A DNA stretch of 64,000 nt. Origin: Microbacterium sp. AZCO. Lineage in GTDB: Bacteria > Actinomycetota > Actinomycetes > Actinomycetales > Microbacteriaceae. Positions 25,029 through 34,218 of the stretch are shown in pieces; the stretch's first letter is position 1, and each line of letters starts with the position of its first letter. Both the position numbers and the translations under genes were made by a program. The stretch lies in assembly GCF_039614715.1 (NCBI RefSeq), contig NZ_CP154857.1, positions 3,348,001 through 3,412,000 on the forward strand. Direction: 5' to 3'. Under the pieces are notes generated by a model. It searched no databases. It saw only the letters and a list, made by a program, of their open reading frames with translations, and was not told the origin of the DNA.

Positions 25029-26024
25029 GGGCTCCGGCATCGGCTCGAGCCCGGCCGCGGCATCCCGTGCCGGCGTCGTGCACGCGAAGCGGGCGCGGTA
25101 CGCCGTCGGCGTCACGTCGAGCACGCGCGCGAAGTTCTGCCGCAGCACGGCGGCCGAGCCGAAGCCGCTCTCGTAGGCGATGCGATCGAGGCCCAGGTCG
25201 GTCTTCTCGAGCAGCCGCTGGGCGTGGATGATCCGCTGTCGCGCGAGCCATGCGGCGGGGGTCGCCCCGAAGTCGGCCTTGAACCGCCGTGCGAACGTGC
25301 GCGGAGACATGTGCGCCTTGGCGGCGAGCTGGTCGACCGTGAGCTCGAGGCGGATGTTCTCCAGCATCCAGTCCGTCACGGGCGCGAGCGAGAGGCTCTG
25401 CACCTCGGGCAGCGGCTTGTCGATGAACTGCGCCTGTCCGCCGTCGCGCTGCGGCGCCACGACCATGCGCCGGGCGATCTTGTTGGTGAGCTCGGCGCCG
25501 ATCTCCTGACGCAGCAGGTGCAGGCACGCGTCGAGGCCCGCCGCGGTGCCGGCGCTCGTGATGATCCGGCCCGACTGCACGTAGAGCACATCGGGGTCGA
25601 CCTCGATCTCCGGGTACATGCGGGCCATCGTGTCGGCGTACTTCCAGTGCGTCGTGGCGCGCTTGCCGTCGAGCACACCGGACGCGGCGACGACGAACGA
25701 GCCGCTGCACACGCTCAGCACCCAGGCGCCGCGCTCGACGGCACGGCGGACGATCCCTGCGACGCGCAGGTCGACACTGCCCCACGTCCCCCGCGGGATC
25801 GGCGTCACGACGACGAGGTCGGCCACCTCCGCGAAGGCGAGGTCGTCGGCGACGTTGATCGAGAACCCGAGGTTCGAGCGGATCGCCCCGGGCTCGGGCG
25901 TCACGATCCGGAACTCGAAGTTCGGGATGCCGTCATCCGACCGGTCCAGCCCGAACGCCTCGCACGCGAGACCGAACTCGAAGGGCGCGAACCCCTGCTG
26001 GACGACGACGGCGACGGTCTTCAC
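25008..26024 (-). CDS. GlxA-family transcriptional regulator (DJ-1/PfpI domain plus AraC HTH)
   Basis: 338 residues. Residues 1-185 form a class I glutamine-amidotransferase-like domain ([19 protein letters not shown]) with the nucleophile-elbow-like [14 protein letters not shown]. The C-terminal AraC double HTH runs from [20 protein letters not shown] through [18 protein letters not shown]. The GTG at 26024 has GGGGAG 6 nt upstream. Such proteins usually activate catabolic or amino-acid-related genes, but no obvious target adjoins it. TGGCAG repeats upstream may be its own sites. Confidence 0.9.
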   Translation of the reverse strand: MKTVAVVVQQGFAPFEFGLACEAFGLDRSDDGIPNFEFRIVTPEPGAIRSNLGFSINVADDLAFAEVADLVVVTPIPRGTWGSVDLRVAGIVRRAVERGAWVLSVCSGSFVVAASGVLDGKRATTHWKYADTMARMYPEIEVDPDVLYVQSGRIITSAGTAAGLDACLHLLRQEIGAELTNKIARRMVVAPQRDGGQAQFIDKPLPEVQSLSLAPVTDWMLENIRLELTVDQLAAKAHMSPRTFARRFKADFGATPAAWLARQRIIHAQRLLEKTDLGLDRIAYESGFGSAAVLRQNFARVLDVTPTAYRARFACTTPARDAAAGLEPMPEPVLEIVA

Positions 26025-26061
26025 GGCTTCTCCCCGGTTCTCGGAAACGCTTCGCGCAGCG

Positions 26062-26106
26062 TGGCAGTATTCGTACGCTGCGTGGCCATTCTGCCACTCG
26101 TGGCAG
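26062..26106. promoter_or_regulatory. TGGCAG repeat cluster, candidate AraC-type sites
   Basis: TGGCAG at 26062 and 26101 plus the inverted CTGCCA at 26091, with GTGGC-CATTCT-GCCAC at 26082-26097. It lies between the divergent regulator and small gene. Operator role inferred. Confidence 0.4.
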
Positions 26107-26120
26107 TTCCGAGGCAAGCG

Positions 26121-26126
26121 TAGCGT
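26121..26126 (+). promoter_or_regulatory. -10 hexamer of small membrane gene
   Basis: TAGCGT, 7 nt before the ATG at 26134, in the leaderless arrangement. Confidence 0.45.
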
Positions 26127-26133
26127 TCCTGCC

Positions 26134-26283
26134 ATGTTCATGGTGATTCTTCTCGCAGCCCTCGCGATCCTCGCGATCGCCTCGACGGTCGCCGCCCTTC
26201 GCACTGACGGCTACCGTCGCGTCCCGACCGATTGGTCGCGACTCCCCGACGAGCACGGTCAGCCCGCAAGCACCCGCTCGTAG
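26134..26283 (+). CDS. Small single-span membrane protein
   Basis: 49 residues: an N-terminal hydrophobic helix (MFMVILLAALAILAIASTVAAL) then a polar tail RTDGYRRVPTDWSRLP. Evidence that it is real: a TAGCGT hexamer in the leaderless position, a clear one-helix-plus-tail design, and codon third positions rich in G/C. I have the impression of similar tails in other Microbacteriaceae small proteins, from memory only. Its last 25 bp overlap the end of the convergent glycosyltransferase. Function unknown. Confidence 0.55.
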   Translation: MFMVILLAALAILAIASTVAALRTDGYRRVPTDWSRLPDEHGQPASTRS

Positions 26284-27455
26284 ACCCCGACCATCGCCGC
26301 CGTCCGTGAGGACTGGCGGAACCGCTCGCGGATCGACGCATCCGGCACAGGCGCTGTGCCGGCCTCGATGTCGGCGGCGGCCTGCCGCAGGGCGGCCGCG
26401 AGCGCCGCGGTCGAGGCATCCTGAACCGGCCACAGCCCCGAGCCGAGCTCCGCCGCGATGTCGGGATCGCTCACGACCGACGGCGTCCCGAGCGACGCCG
26501 CCTCGAACACCGTCATCCCCTGCGTCTCGAAGCCGATCGACGTCTGCACGACAGCATCGGCGGCACCGATGCGCCGGAGCGTCTCGGCATACGGCAGCCT
26601 CCCCGCGAACCGAACGGATGCCGCCGGCCGGCGCTTCTCGACGATGCGGCGCGCCGCGCGCAACTCGCCTCCCCCGCCGATCACCTCGACCTCGGCGCCG
26701 ACGCCCGACTCGGCGACCGCCTCGAGGAACGGCAGGAGGCGCTTCTCGGGGCTCATGCGCCCGAGCCACACGAACCGCGGCGGTCCGGGCGCGCGCGGCG
26801 ACTCCGACGCGAGCGCCGCGTCGAGCACGTCGTCGTCGATGCCGTTCCAGATGACGTCGACGCTCCCCGACAGCGGCACCGCGCCGTGCGCCTCGAGCCG
26901 TCGCGCGAAATGCGCCGAGGGGGCCGTCACGGCGGCGCTCTGCACGGCGAGTCGTCGCAGGTACGACCAGCCGTCGCCGCCGGCAGCCGGTGAACCCAGC
27001 GCGCGGCGCTCCCAGGCGTTGAGCACGCGCAGCACGGTCGCCGGGAACGGCGCGGTCGCCTCGATCCCGACGTCCACGCGGTTGTGCATCGTGTGGACGA
27101 CCGGGATGCCGTGGCGCGCGGCGAAGCGATGTCCGATGTACGCCCCCCAGAAGTCCGCCTGCACGTGCACGACGTCGACCGGGGGACGGCGGCGGAGCGC
27201 GGCATCCACCCATCTGTCGGTGCGGGCGCCGGGCCACGTGAGCGAGTACTCCCGGTCGGCCGTGATGGGGATCGAGGGCATGTCGAGGTAGGCCGCGTCG
27301 GGCGCGACCGCTCGCCCGCGCGGGCCGTGCAGCGCGGGCGCGACGATCGTGACGGTGTGCCCCGCACGCTCGAGGAACCGCCGCTGCAGGCGCATCGACA
27401 CCTGCGCGCCACCGAGCGACTCGACGTGCTGGTCGCCGAACATCACGACGTGCAC
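26259..27455 (-). CDS. Glycosyltransferase family 4 protein
   Basis: 398 residues with the GT-B fold: N-terminal HVVMFGDQHVESLGGAQVSM, linker FVWLGRMSPEKRLLPFLEAV, and the EX7E region FETQGMTVFEAASLGTP in the C-terminal domain. Cytoplasmic or membrane-associated. The GTG at 27455 is 7 nt after the stop of the next gene, so the two glycosyltransferases are an operon. Acceptor unknown; glycolipid or cell-envelope glycan assembly is likely. Confidence 0.88.
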   Translation of the reverse strand: MHVVMFGDQHVESLGGAQVSMRLQRRFLERAGHTVTIVAPALHGPRGRAVAPDAAYLDMPSIPITADREYSLTWPGARTDRWVDAALRRRPPVDVVHVQADFWGAYIGHRFAARHGIPVVHTMHNRVDVGIEATAPFPATVLRVLNAWERRALGSPAAGGDGWSYLRRLAVQSAAVTAPSAHFARRLEAHGAVPLSGSVDVIWNGIDDDVLDAALASESPRAPGPPRFVWLGRMSPEKRLLPFLEAVAESGVGAEVEVIGGGGELRAARRIVEKRRPAASVRFAGRLPYAETLRRIGAADAVVQTSIGFETQGMTVFEAASLGTPSVVSDPDIAAELGSGLWPVQDASTAALAAALRQAAADIEAGTAPVPDASIRERFRQSSRTAAMVGVYERVLAG

Positions 27456-27461
27456 GGCGGG

Positions 27462-28694
27462 CTACTCGGGCAGCGGTTCGTCGCGGTACAGCGCCTCGAA
27501 CGTGTCGAGCGTGCGGTGGATGTCGTGCACCTTGACGCCCTCGAGCGAGGCCCGCTGCATGCGCAGCCGCTCCTCGGGGGCGGCGGTCAGGACGTCGGTG
27601 AGACGCGCCGCCAGCTGGTCGACGTCGCCCGGCTCGAAGAGGTAGCCGTTCTCGCCGTCGTGCACGAGGTGCGGCAGGGCGACGGCGTTCGCCGCCACGA
27701 TCGGCAGGCCCGAGGCCATCGCCTCCATCGTCGCGATCGACTGCAGCTCGGCGATCGAGGCGATCGCGAAGAGGCTCGCCCGCGAGTACAGCTCCCGCAG
27801 CTCCTCCTCGGACGTGTGGCCGTGGAACGTGACCCGCGACTCGAGGCCGAGCTGATGGGTCAGCTGCTCCAGGTTGCGGCGCTGATCCCCGCCACCCACG
27901 ATGTCGAAGTGCACGTCGAGCGCGGGGTCGAGCTTCGTGATCGCCCGCAGCACCTCGTCGATGCGCTTCTCGGTCGTGAGACGGCCGACGAAGAGGATGC
28001 GGTTCGCGTCACGCGGCGTGAGGTCGGGCGTGTAGTTCGACCGGTCGATGCCGCAGCTGATCGGGATGACATTCTCGACGGCGATCGTCCGCTCGAGGAA
28101 CTCCGCGGCCTTGCGCGTCGGCGTCGTGACCGCGCGCACCATGTCGAAGGTGCGCTTGGCGTCCTCCCACGCGAGCTTGATCGCGAAGCGGGTCCAGGAT
28201 GCCGGCAGCACCGTGAAGTCGAGGACGTTCTCGGCCATGACGTGATTGGTCGCGATGACCGGGATGCCGCGCTGGCGCGAGATGCGCGTGAGGCCTCGCC
28301 CGATGATGATGTGCGACTGGATGTGCACGACATCGGGCTGCACCTGGGCGAGAACGCGGCGCGCGTAGTACTTCGACCGGAACGGCATGACGAACCGGAG
28401 CCAGTCGTGCGGGTACCAGCGCCAGGACGGCAGCCGGTGGACCGTCATCTCCTCGCCCTCGATGACCTCGCGGAAGGTGCCGCGCTTGAAGTGCGTGACG
28501 CTGGGAGCGACGACGTGCACGTCGTGTCCGCGGGCGACGAGGCCGGCGGCGAGGCGCTCGGCGAAGCGGGCCGCGCCGTTGACGTCGGGCGCGAAGGTGT
28601 CGGCGCCGATCAGGATCGTCAGCGGCTCGGAGGGCGCGCGGGTGTCGGCGGGCTCTGCGGCGTCGGGGGTGTCAGGAGTCGCGGGGGGAGTCAC
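27462..28694 (-). CDS. Glycosyltransferase family 4 protein (alpha-mannosyl/glucosyl diacylglycerol type)
   Basis: 410 residues, GT-B fold. After a Pro/Ala-rich leader of about 23 residues come ILIGADTFAPDVNGAARFAERL, DVVHIQSHIIIGRG, RILFVGRLTTEKRIDEVL and the donor-site SIAELQSIATMEAMASGLP. It resembles actinobacterial transferases that glycosylate diacylglycerol or phosphatidylinositol. First gene of the pair with 26259-27455. GTG start at 28694. The 106-bp gap before the AI-2E gene contains only a short CTCCGA/TCGGAG hairpin. Confidence 0.88.
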   Translation of the reverse strand: MTPPATPDTPDAAEPADTRAPSEPLTILIGADTFAPDVNGAARFAERLAAGLVARGHDVHVVAPSVTHFKRGTFREVIEGEEMTVHRLPSWRWYPHDWLRFVMPFRSKYYARRVLAQVQPDVVHIQSHIIIGRGLTRISRQRGIPVIATNHVMAENVLDFTVLPASWTRFAIKLAWEDAKRTFDMVRAVTTPTRKAAEFLERTIAVENVIPISCGIDRSNYTPDLTPRDANRILFVGRLTTEKRIDEVLRAITKLDPALDVHFDIVGGGDQRRNLEQLTHQLGLESRVTFHGHTSEEELRELYSRASLFAIASIAELQSIATMEAMASGLPIVAANAVALPHLVHDGENGYLFEPGDVDQLAARLTDVLTAAPEERLRMQRASLEGVKVHDIHRTLDTFEALYRDEPLPE

Positions 28695-28800
28695 GGGATC
28701 GGTGGCTGCCTATCTCTGCGGCGCGCGCCGAGGGATGCCTCCGACGCGGAACCCACTCTACCCGAGGGCCTCCGAGGGTCTTCGGAGCGCGCCGGGGCGG

Positions 28801-29961
28801 CTAGACCTTGAGGTCCTGCTTCGGCACGACGACCTCTCGGATGATGAGGAGGACGGATGCCGTGATCGGCAGCGCGATGAGCACGCCGAGCACGCCCATC
28901 AGGGTGCCGCCGACCATCGCGGCGATCAGCACGAGCGCCGCCGGGATCGAGATGGCCTTGTTCATGACGCGGGGGCTCACGACGTACGACTCGATCTGGA
29001 TGTACACGAGGTAGGCGATGAAGAAGACGAGCGCCTGCTGCGGGCTCGAGAAGAGCGCGATCACCGAGGCGAGGATCCAGAAGATCACCGAGCCGAAGAG
29101 CGGGATGAGGGTGATGACGAACGCGATGACCGCCATGAGCGCGGGGAACGGCAGGCCGATCACGAGGTGCAGCACGAAGACGACCGCGGCGTTGAGCGAC
29201 GAGAGGGTCACCGAGCCGATGAGGGCGCTGCCGACGGAGTCGGTGATGCGCTCCGTCATGTCGGTGAGCTTGGGGCGGTTGCGCGCCGGGGCCAGCGAGT
29301 AGAGCGCGCCCTTCATCGCGCCGAGCGAGGCGAGGAAGTACAGCGTGAGGGCGACGACGATGAAGCCGCCCGAGATGGCGCCGACGATTCCCGCCGCCAC
29401 GTGCAGCACGCCGCCTCCGATGGCGGCGAGGAAGGCGGGGTCGGAGAGCGTCGCCGCGAGCTGGTCGATCGCCGTGCCGAGGCCGGCCTGCCACTCCGCG
29501 GGGAGGGCGAGGAACCACTCCGACTGCGGGATCTCGTCGAGCGCCTTGGGGATCGCCTCGAAGAACTGGCCGATCTGGGCGAGCACGGGCGGCAGCACGA
29601 AGACGAGGAACAGCACCATGAGCAGCGCGAACGCCCCGAACACGATGCCGATGCCGGCGCCCCGCTTGACGTTGTGCCGCTCGAGCAGTCGGACGATCGG
29701 ATCGAGTCCGAGCGAGAGGAACAGCGCCAGCACGATGTAGGCCAGGATCGTGGAGATCGAGAAGATGGCGCTGCCGAGCACGAGCGCGGCGAGCACGCCG
29801 AGGGTCGCGGCGAAGCCGGCGACGAGCGGGCGGTCGATGACGGCGAGCACACGCGCCCGGAACCCGGTGTCGATGTGCGCCGGAACCTCGGGGAGGAGCG
29901 CCGCGACCGGGTCGGCCGGGGCCGTCGCGGGCGCGCCGGGCACGGCAGGCGAATCGCTCAT
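28801..29961 (-). CDS. AI-2E family transporter
   Basis: 386-residue membrane protein of the AI-2 exporter superfamily. A cytoplasmic N-terminal segment of about 45 residues is followed by eight hydrophobic segments. A long amphipathic middle (QIGQFFEAIPKALDEIPQSEW) and the C-terminal signature FVITLIPLFGSVIFWILAS and YIQIESYVVSPRVMNKAISI are present. Substrate unknown; the family includes efflux proteins and an Na+/H+ antiporter. TAGAGT sits 6 nt before the ATG. It diverges from cardiolipin synthase. Confidence 0.9.
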   Translation of the reverse strand: MSDSPAVPGAPATAPADPVAALLPEVPAHIDTGFRARVLAVIDRPLVAGFAATLGVLAALVLGSAIFSISTILAYIVLALFLSLGLDPIVRLLERHNVKRGAGIGIVFGAFALLMVLFLVFVLPPVLAQIGQFFEAIPKALDEIPQSEWFLALPAEWQAGLGTAIDQLAATLSDPAFLAAIGGGVLHVAAGIVGAISGGFIVVALTLYFLASLGAMKGALYSLAPARNRPKLTDMTERITDSVGSALIGSVTLSSLNAAVVFVLHLVIGLPFPALMAVIAFVITLIPLFGSVIFWILASVIALFSSPQQALVFFIAYLVYIQIESYVVSPRVMNKAISIPAALVLIAAMVGGTLMGVLGVLIALPITASVLLIIREVVVPKQDLKV

Positions 29962-29967
29962 TGCGCC

Positions 29968-29973
29968 ACTCTA
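29968..29973 (-). promoter_or_regulatory. -10 hexamer, probable leaderless promoter of AI-2E gene
   Basis: TAGAGT on the minus strand, 6 nt before the ATG at 29961. Confidence 0.55.
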
Positions 29974-30075
29974 GAACCGCGGCCTCGCGCGGCGCGTCTG
30001 CGCGCGGCCGACTCCTCACCCCGTCAGGGTGATCGTCGATGGGCCGCGGCGCGGTAGCGTTCCAGGACAGCGGCT

Positions 30076-30093
30076 GGGGGGACCGCGCCCCCC
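30076..30093 (+). promoter_or_regulatory. GC hairpin in the cardiolipin synthase leader
   Basis: GGGGGG-accgcg-CCCCCC lies 25 bp before the ATG, after a TAGCGT hexamer near 30054. It would fold in the 5' leader just ahead of the ribosome site. Confidence 0.4.
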
Positions 30094-30118
30094 GCCCTCG
30101 ACGTCGGGAGACCTCGCC

Positions 30119-31585
30119 ATGGAACCGGTACTGGGCGCCAACCTCATCTGGATCGCGGGCGCCGTCGTCAACTTCGCCATCATCGTCCTGGCGCTGCTCA
30201 TCCTCCCCAAGCGCCGAAAGCCCACGGCGGCCATGGCGTGGCTGCTCGCGATCTTCCTTTTCCCGTATCTCGGCATCCTGCTGTTCCTGCTCATCGGCAG
30301 CATCAAGCTGCCGAAGGCCCGCATGGAGGCCCAGGCCCGCATCGACGCGCAGATCCGGGAGCGCGTGGCGCTCTCCAAGCTCGACCCGCCGCACGCCGAT
30401 GAGCCCCGGTGGTTCCAGCGCGTGCTGCAGCAGGCGGAGGAGCTCACCGGCATCCCCGCTCTCCACGGCAACGCGATGACGCTCAACGGCGACTACAACG
30501 GCTCGATCCTGGAGATGGCGGAGGAGGTCGACCGGGCCCAGCGATACGTGCACGTCGAGTTCTTCATCATCGGGTTCGACGACACGACGCGACCTTTCTT
30601 CACGGCGATGGAGAACGCGGTCAAGCGCGGCGTCAAGGTGCGGCTGCTCGCCGACCACATCGCGACGCGCAAGGTGCCGAACTCGAAGGAGATGACGGCG
30701 GAGCTCGACCGCATCGGCGTCGAATGGGCCTGGATGCTGCCGGTTCAGCCGTTCAAGGGCAAGTACCAGCGCCCGGACCTGCGCAACCACCGCAAGATCG
30801 TGATCGTCGACGGCGTCGTCGCCTACACGGGATCGCAGAACCTCATCGACCGCAGCTACGACTCCCCCAAGAACCAGAAGCGCGGCCTCAAGTGGCAGGA
30901 GCTCGTGACGCGCGTCGACGGACCCGCCGCCTCCGCCCTCAACGTCGTCTTCCTCTCCGACTGGGCGATCGAGACCGGCGAGCAGCTCGCCGGTCAGGAG
31001 TACGTGGCCGTCGAGACGATCGCACCCAAGGGTGATCTCGTGTGCCAGGTCATCCCGAGCGGCCCCACCTACACGACCGAGAACAACCTGCGCCTGTTCC
31101 TCTCCCTCATCTACGGCGCGACCGAGAAGCTCATCATCACGAGCCCCTACTTCGTGCCCGACGAGGCGATGGTGTACGCCATCACGTCGGCGTGTGAGCG
31201 CGGCGTCGAGGTGCAGCTGTTCGTCTCCGAGATCGGCGACCAGTGGCTCGTCTGGCACGCGCAGCGCTCGTACTACGGCGTGCTGCTCGAAGCGGGCGTG
31301 CGGATCTTCCTCTACCCCGCGCCGTTCATCCTGCACTCGAAGCACTTCTCCGTCGACGACGACATCGCCGTCATCGGGTCGAGCAACATGGACATCCGCT
31401 CGTTCAGCCTCAACTCCGAGGTCTCGGTGCTCGTGCGGGGCGCATCGTTCGTGGCGGGCATGCGCGAGGTCGAGGAGGGCTACCGCCAGGCGGGCCGCGA
31501 GCTGACCCTCGAGGAGTGGCGCCGCGAGCCGCGCTCGGCCACGTTCTACGACGGCGTCGCTCGCCTCACCTCTGCTCTCAACTAG
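30119..31585 (+). CDS. cls: Cardiolipin synthase, phospholipase D family
   Basis: Makes cardiolipin from two phosphatidyl groups at the membrane; 488 residues. Two N-terminal helices (about 8-30 and 38-58) precede two HKD motifs: HRKIVIVD followed by GSQN, and HSKHFSVD followed by GSSNMD. The ATG at 30119 has GGGAG 8 nt upstream and gives a start consistent with the first helix. Actinobacteria more often use a PgsA-type cardiolipin synthase, so a PLD-type enzyme may be an additional one. Confidence 0.93.
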   Translation: MEPVLGANLIWIAGAVVNFAIIVLALLILPKRRKPTAAMAWLLAIFLFPYLGILLFLLIGSIKLPKARMEAQARIDAQIRERVALSKLDPPHADEPRWFQRVLQQAEELTGIPALHGNAMTLNGDYNGSILEMAEEVDRAQRYVHVEFFIIGFDDTTRPFFTAMENAVKRGVKVRLLADHIATRKVPNSKEMTAELDRIGVEWAWMLPVQPFKGKYQRPDLRNHRKIVIVDGVVAYTGSQNLIDRSYDSPKNQKRGLKWQELVTRVDGPAASALNVVFLSDWAIETGEQLAGQEYVAVETIAPKGDLVCQVIPSGPTYTTENNLRLFLSLIYGATEKLIITSPYFVPDEAMVYAITSACERGVEVQLFVSEIGDQWLVWHAQRSYYGVLLEAGVRIFLYPAPFILHSKHFSVDDDIAVIGSSNMDIRSFSLNSEVSVLVRGASFVAGMREVEEGYRQAGRELTLEEWRREPRSATFYDGVARLTSALN

Positions 31586-31603
31586 GGCTCACCAAGCCCG
31601 GCC

Positions 31604-31609
31604 TACCCT
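31604..31609 (+). promoter_or_regulatory. -10 hexamer, probable leaderless promoter
   Basis: TACCCT ends 6 nt before the ATG at 31616. The GGAGG-like bases between them touch the ATG and are too close to act as a ribosome site. Confidence 0.6.
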
Positions 31610-31615
31610 GGAGGC

Positions 31616-32215
31616 ATGCCCCGACTGCAGGCGGACGCCGACGCGACCCTCTGGGTGCCCATGACGGAATCGTTCGGCCTGCGCGGCCGACGGCACCGCA
31701 AGGCGGCGATCAGGATGCTGCTGACCCAGGCGAACCGCGCGGTGGGTGCCACGGAGCGTCCCGGCAGCGGGTTCCTCGCGTGGAGCATGAGCCAGGCGGC
31801 ACCGTTCCTCATGCGGCGCGCGGGCGGACGCGTGCTCGTGTGGGTGTGGAAGGCCGATCCCGACCTCCTCGTCGTGATGGCCCAGGTGCAGGAGGCGACG
31901 CCGCAGCTGCGCACGGCGCGCGCCATGATGCCCATGGAGTACGACGACACCGAGGACTTCCGCAATCCGTATCTGGGCTCGGGCGAGAAGCTCGCGATGC
32001 CGCTTCCGAAGGACGGTCGCACGCCGCCGTTCGCGACCTACACGTGGGACACCGGCACGCACTTCGTGACCGTCACGGCCGTCTGCTCCGACCGGGAGCG
32101 CTTCGGCATCGTCATGGGGAGCGTGGACGACCTCGCCCGCACCCTCCGCGTCGTCGACGACCTGACGCTTGGCGAGTCGCCGACGGTCCTGCGGATCGAG
32201 CCTCCCCGGCCCTAA
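31616..32215 (+). CDS. Conserved hypothetical protein
   Basis: 199 residues, soluble, with no signal peptide or membrane helix and no family I recognise. Visible features are an N-terminal basic stretch (GLRGRRHRKAAIRMLL), a central GGRVLVWVWKADPDLLVVMAQ and TPPFATYTWDTGTHFVTVTAV. It starts 30 bp after cls with its own promoter hexamer and overlaps the convergent AI-2E gene by 4 bp. GC content and codon use match its neighbours. Confidence 0.8.
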   Translation: MPRLQADADATLWVPMTESFGLRGRRHRKAAIRMLLTQANRAVGATERPGSGFLAWSMSQAAPFLMRRAGGRVLVWVWKADPDLLVVMAQVQEATPQLRTARAMMPMEYDDTEDFRNPYLGSGEKLAMPLPKDGRTPPFATYTWDTGTHFVTVTAVCSDRERFGIVMGSVDDLARTLRVVDDLTLGESPTVLRIEPPRP

Positions 32216-33312
32216 TCCGGCTGTTCCGCGGCCAGGGGCGCGGCATCCCGATCACCCGAGAGCCAGCGCAGCCACCGTGCGCCCGGATCCCCCTCGAACA
32301 CGAGCGCGCGTACGAGCAGCGTGAGCGGGATCGACAGGATCGCGCCCAGCGGCCCGATGATGAACGTCCAGAAGATGACGGCGAAGAAGCTCAGCGTCAG
32401 GCTGAGGCTCACGGCGTCGCTCACGAACTTCGGCTGGACGAGCACCTGCAGCGTCACGTTGACGACGCAGTAGATCGCGACCACGGCGAGGGCGAGCGGC
32501 CAGCCCCCGACGACGAGGGCGAGCACGGCGGGCGGGATGAGCCCGAGCACGAAGCCGATGTTGGGGATGAAGTTCGTGACGAACGCGAGGATCGCCCACA
32601 CGGCGGGCGCCGGGACGCCGAGGGCCCAGAGCGCGAGGCCGTCGATGATCGCGACGATGGCGCCGAACGTCGCGTTGACGACGTAGTACCGGCGCACCCC
32701 CGAGTTGAACACCTGCACACGGCGGATCGTCGGGCGGCGGGAGGGGCCGAAGGATGCCTCGGCCGTCGTGTACCTCGCGCCGTCGACCGCCATGAAGATG
32801 ACGTAGGCGAGCACGAAGAAGAACGCCGTGAGCGCGCTCAGCACCTGACCGCCCAGCGACGTCGCGAACGACAGGACGTTCTCGGGCTTGAGCACCGATG
32901 CTCCTGCGTCGGCCGCCTCCTGATCGAGCCCCATCGACTGGAGCGTCTGCAGCACGCTCTGCGCCGACGCCCGCAGCTCGTCGGCGTAGTCGGCGACGAG
33001 CTGGGCGAACTGCGCACCGGCGAAGAACAGCAGGAGCGCCATGACGGCGAGGATGAGGTAGCCGACGACGATGACGGCCGTCGTCGCGAGCCAGCGCGGC
33101 CACCCCCGACGCTCGAGCGGGAACCGCACGGGGTGGCAGATGATGACGATCACGGCGCCGAGCGCGAGCGGGCCGACGAGCTCCCGTGCATACGAGACCC
33201 CGGCGAGCGCGATCACGGCGGCAGCGAGCCCGAGGAGCGTCCGCAGCGCCGGCGAGAGGACGGGGGCGGGGGCGGGCGCGGCGGCCGGCTGCTGCGGTCG
33301 GGATGCCTTCAC
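32212..33312 (-). CDS. AI-2E family transporter (second copy)
   Basis: 366-residue member of the same family as 28801-29961 but clearly divergent. It has hydrophobic pairs at both ends, a cytoplasmic middle (ADYADELRASAQSVLQTLQSMG) and the family C-terminal region FVTNFIPNIGFVLGLIPPAVLAL and QVLVQPKFVSDAVSLSLTL. The Pro/Ala-rich N terminus is short. GTG at 33312 lies 6 nt behind TAGCCT. It diverges from the MscS gene and overlaps the hypothetical gene end by 4 bp. Confidence 0.9.
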   Translation of the reverse strand: MKASRPQQPAAAPAPAPVLSPALRTLLGLAAAVIALAGVSYARELVGPLALGAVIVIICHPVRFPLERRGWPRWLATTAVIVVGYLILAVMALLLFFAGAQFAQLVADYADELRASAQSVLQTLQSMGLDQEAADAGASVLKPENVLSFATSLGGQVLSALTAFFFVLAYVIFMAVDGARYTTAEASFGPSRRPTIRRVQVFNSGVRRYYVVNATFGAIVAIIDGLALWALGVPAPAVWAILAFVTNFIPNIGFVLGLIPPAVLALVVGGWPLALAVVAIYCVVNVTLQVLVQPKFVSDAVSLSLTLSFFAVIFWTFIIGPLGAILSIPLTLLVRALVFEGDPGARWLRWLSGDRDAAPLAAEQPD

Positions 33313-33318
33313 GGCGTC

Positions 33319-33324
33319 AGGCTA
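33319..33324 (-). promoter_or_regulatory. -10 hexamer, probable leaderless promoter of second AI-2E gene
   Basis: TAGCCT on the minus strand, 6 nt before the GTG at 33312. Confidence 0.5.
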
Positions 33325-33371
33325 GCGGCGCGCCGCCGGGGCACCGGCGGGGCGCGCTGCGGAGACGTCGC

Positions 33372-33377
33372 TATCGT
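33372..33377 (+). promoter_or_regulatory. -10 hexamer, probable leaderless promoter of mscS
   Basis: TATCGT ends 6 nt before the GTG at 33384. It settles the start, because no ATG is available near the first membrane helix. Confidence 0.55.
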
Positions 33378-33383
33378 GAGCGC

Positions 33384-34217
33384 GTGGATCTCAGCGCGCT
33401 CCTGCCCACGTCGGTCGAGTGGTGGCAGATACTCGTCGCCGTCGTCGTGGTCATCGCGGGCTGGGTGCTCGCGCGGCTCGGCCGCAAGGCGACCGTCCTG
33501 CTCCTCCGTCGTGCGCCGGGCGTCTCCGAGCTCGTCACGACCTTCATCGGCCGCGCGGTGTCGTACTCGATCGTGCTGCTCTCGGTCGGCATCGCCCTCG
33601 CGGTCCTCGGCGTCAACATGCAGCCGCTCCTCGCGATCGTCGTCGTGCTCGCCGTGGTGGCGGTGCTCGTGCTGCGGGGGGTCGCCGACAACTTCGCGGC
33701 GGGCGTCGTGCTGCAGGCGAGCCAGCCGGTGATGCTCGGCGACGAGATCCAGGTGGAGGGGGTGGACGGCAAGCCCCTCACGGGCGTCGTGACCGACCTC
33801 AACTCGCGCACCGTCGTGCTGCAGACCTATGACGGTCGCACCGTCCACGTGCCCAACGCCAAGATGGTGCAGGAGCCCGTCGTCAACCACTCGACGCGGG
33901 GCCTTCGCCGCAGCGAGGTGCAGGTGCGCGCGGAGCGCGCCGGCGCCGAGGTCGACGACCTGCTCGCTCGTCTCGCGGCGGTCGCGGCATCCATCCCCGG
34001 CGTCGACGCCGGCGAGGCGACCCGGGCGATCCCGGTGTCGATCTCTCCCGAGCGCATCACGGCGCGCGTGCTCTTCTGGCACGCCCCCGCCGACGGCCTC
34101 ACGGTCGTCGCCGACGTCGTGCGCGCCGTGTCCGACTCGCTCTCGCAGCACGGCGCCGGCGGGACGGTCACGAGCGACCCCGGCCTGCCGCCGCTCGTGC
34201 CCTCCGACAGCGTCTGA
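33384..34217 (+). CDS. mscS: Small-conductance mechanosensitive channel (MscS family)
   Basis: 277 residues, the size of E. coli MscS. Three membrane segments in the first 105 residues end with the pore helix region VLRGVADNFAAGVVLQASQPVM. Then comes the beta domain GDEIQVEGVDGKPLTGVVTDLNSRTVVLQTYDGRTVHVPN, and a C-terminal alpha/beta domain of about 100 residues. It relieves hypo-osmotic pressure at the cytoplasmic membrane. It is one base from the ClC gene end and lies in a group of channel genes. Confidence 0.93.
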   Translation: MDLSALLPTSVEWWQILVAVVVVIAGWVLARLGRKATVLLLRRAPGVSELVTTFIGRAVSYSIVLLSVGIALAVLGVNMQPLLAIVVVLAVVAVLVLRGVADNFAAGVVLQASQPVMLGDEIQVEGVDGKPLTGVVTDLNSRTVVLQTYDGRTVHVPNAKMVQEPVVNHSTRGLRRSEVQVRAERAGAEVDDLLARLAAVAASIPGVDAGEATRAIPVSISPERITARVLFWHAPADGLTVVADVVRAVSDSLSQHGAGGTVTSDPGLPPLVPSDSV

Positions 34218-34218
34218 G

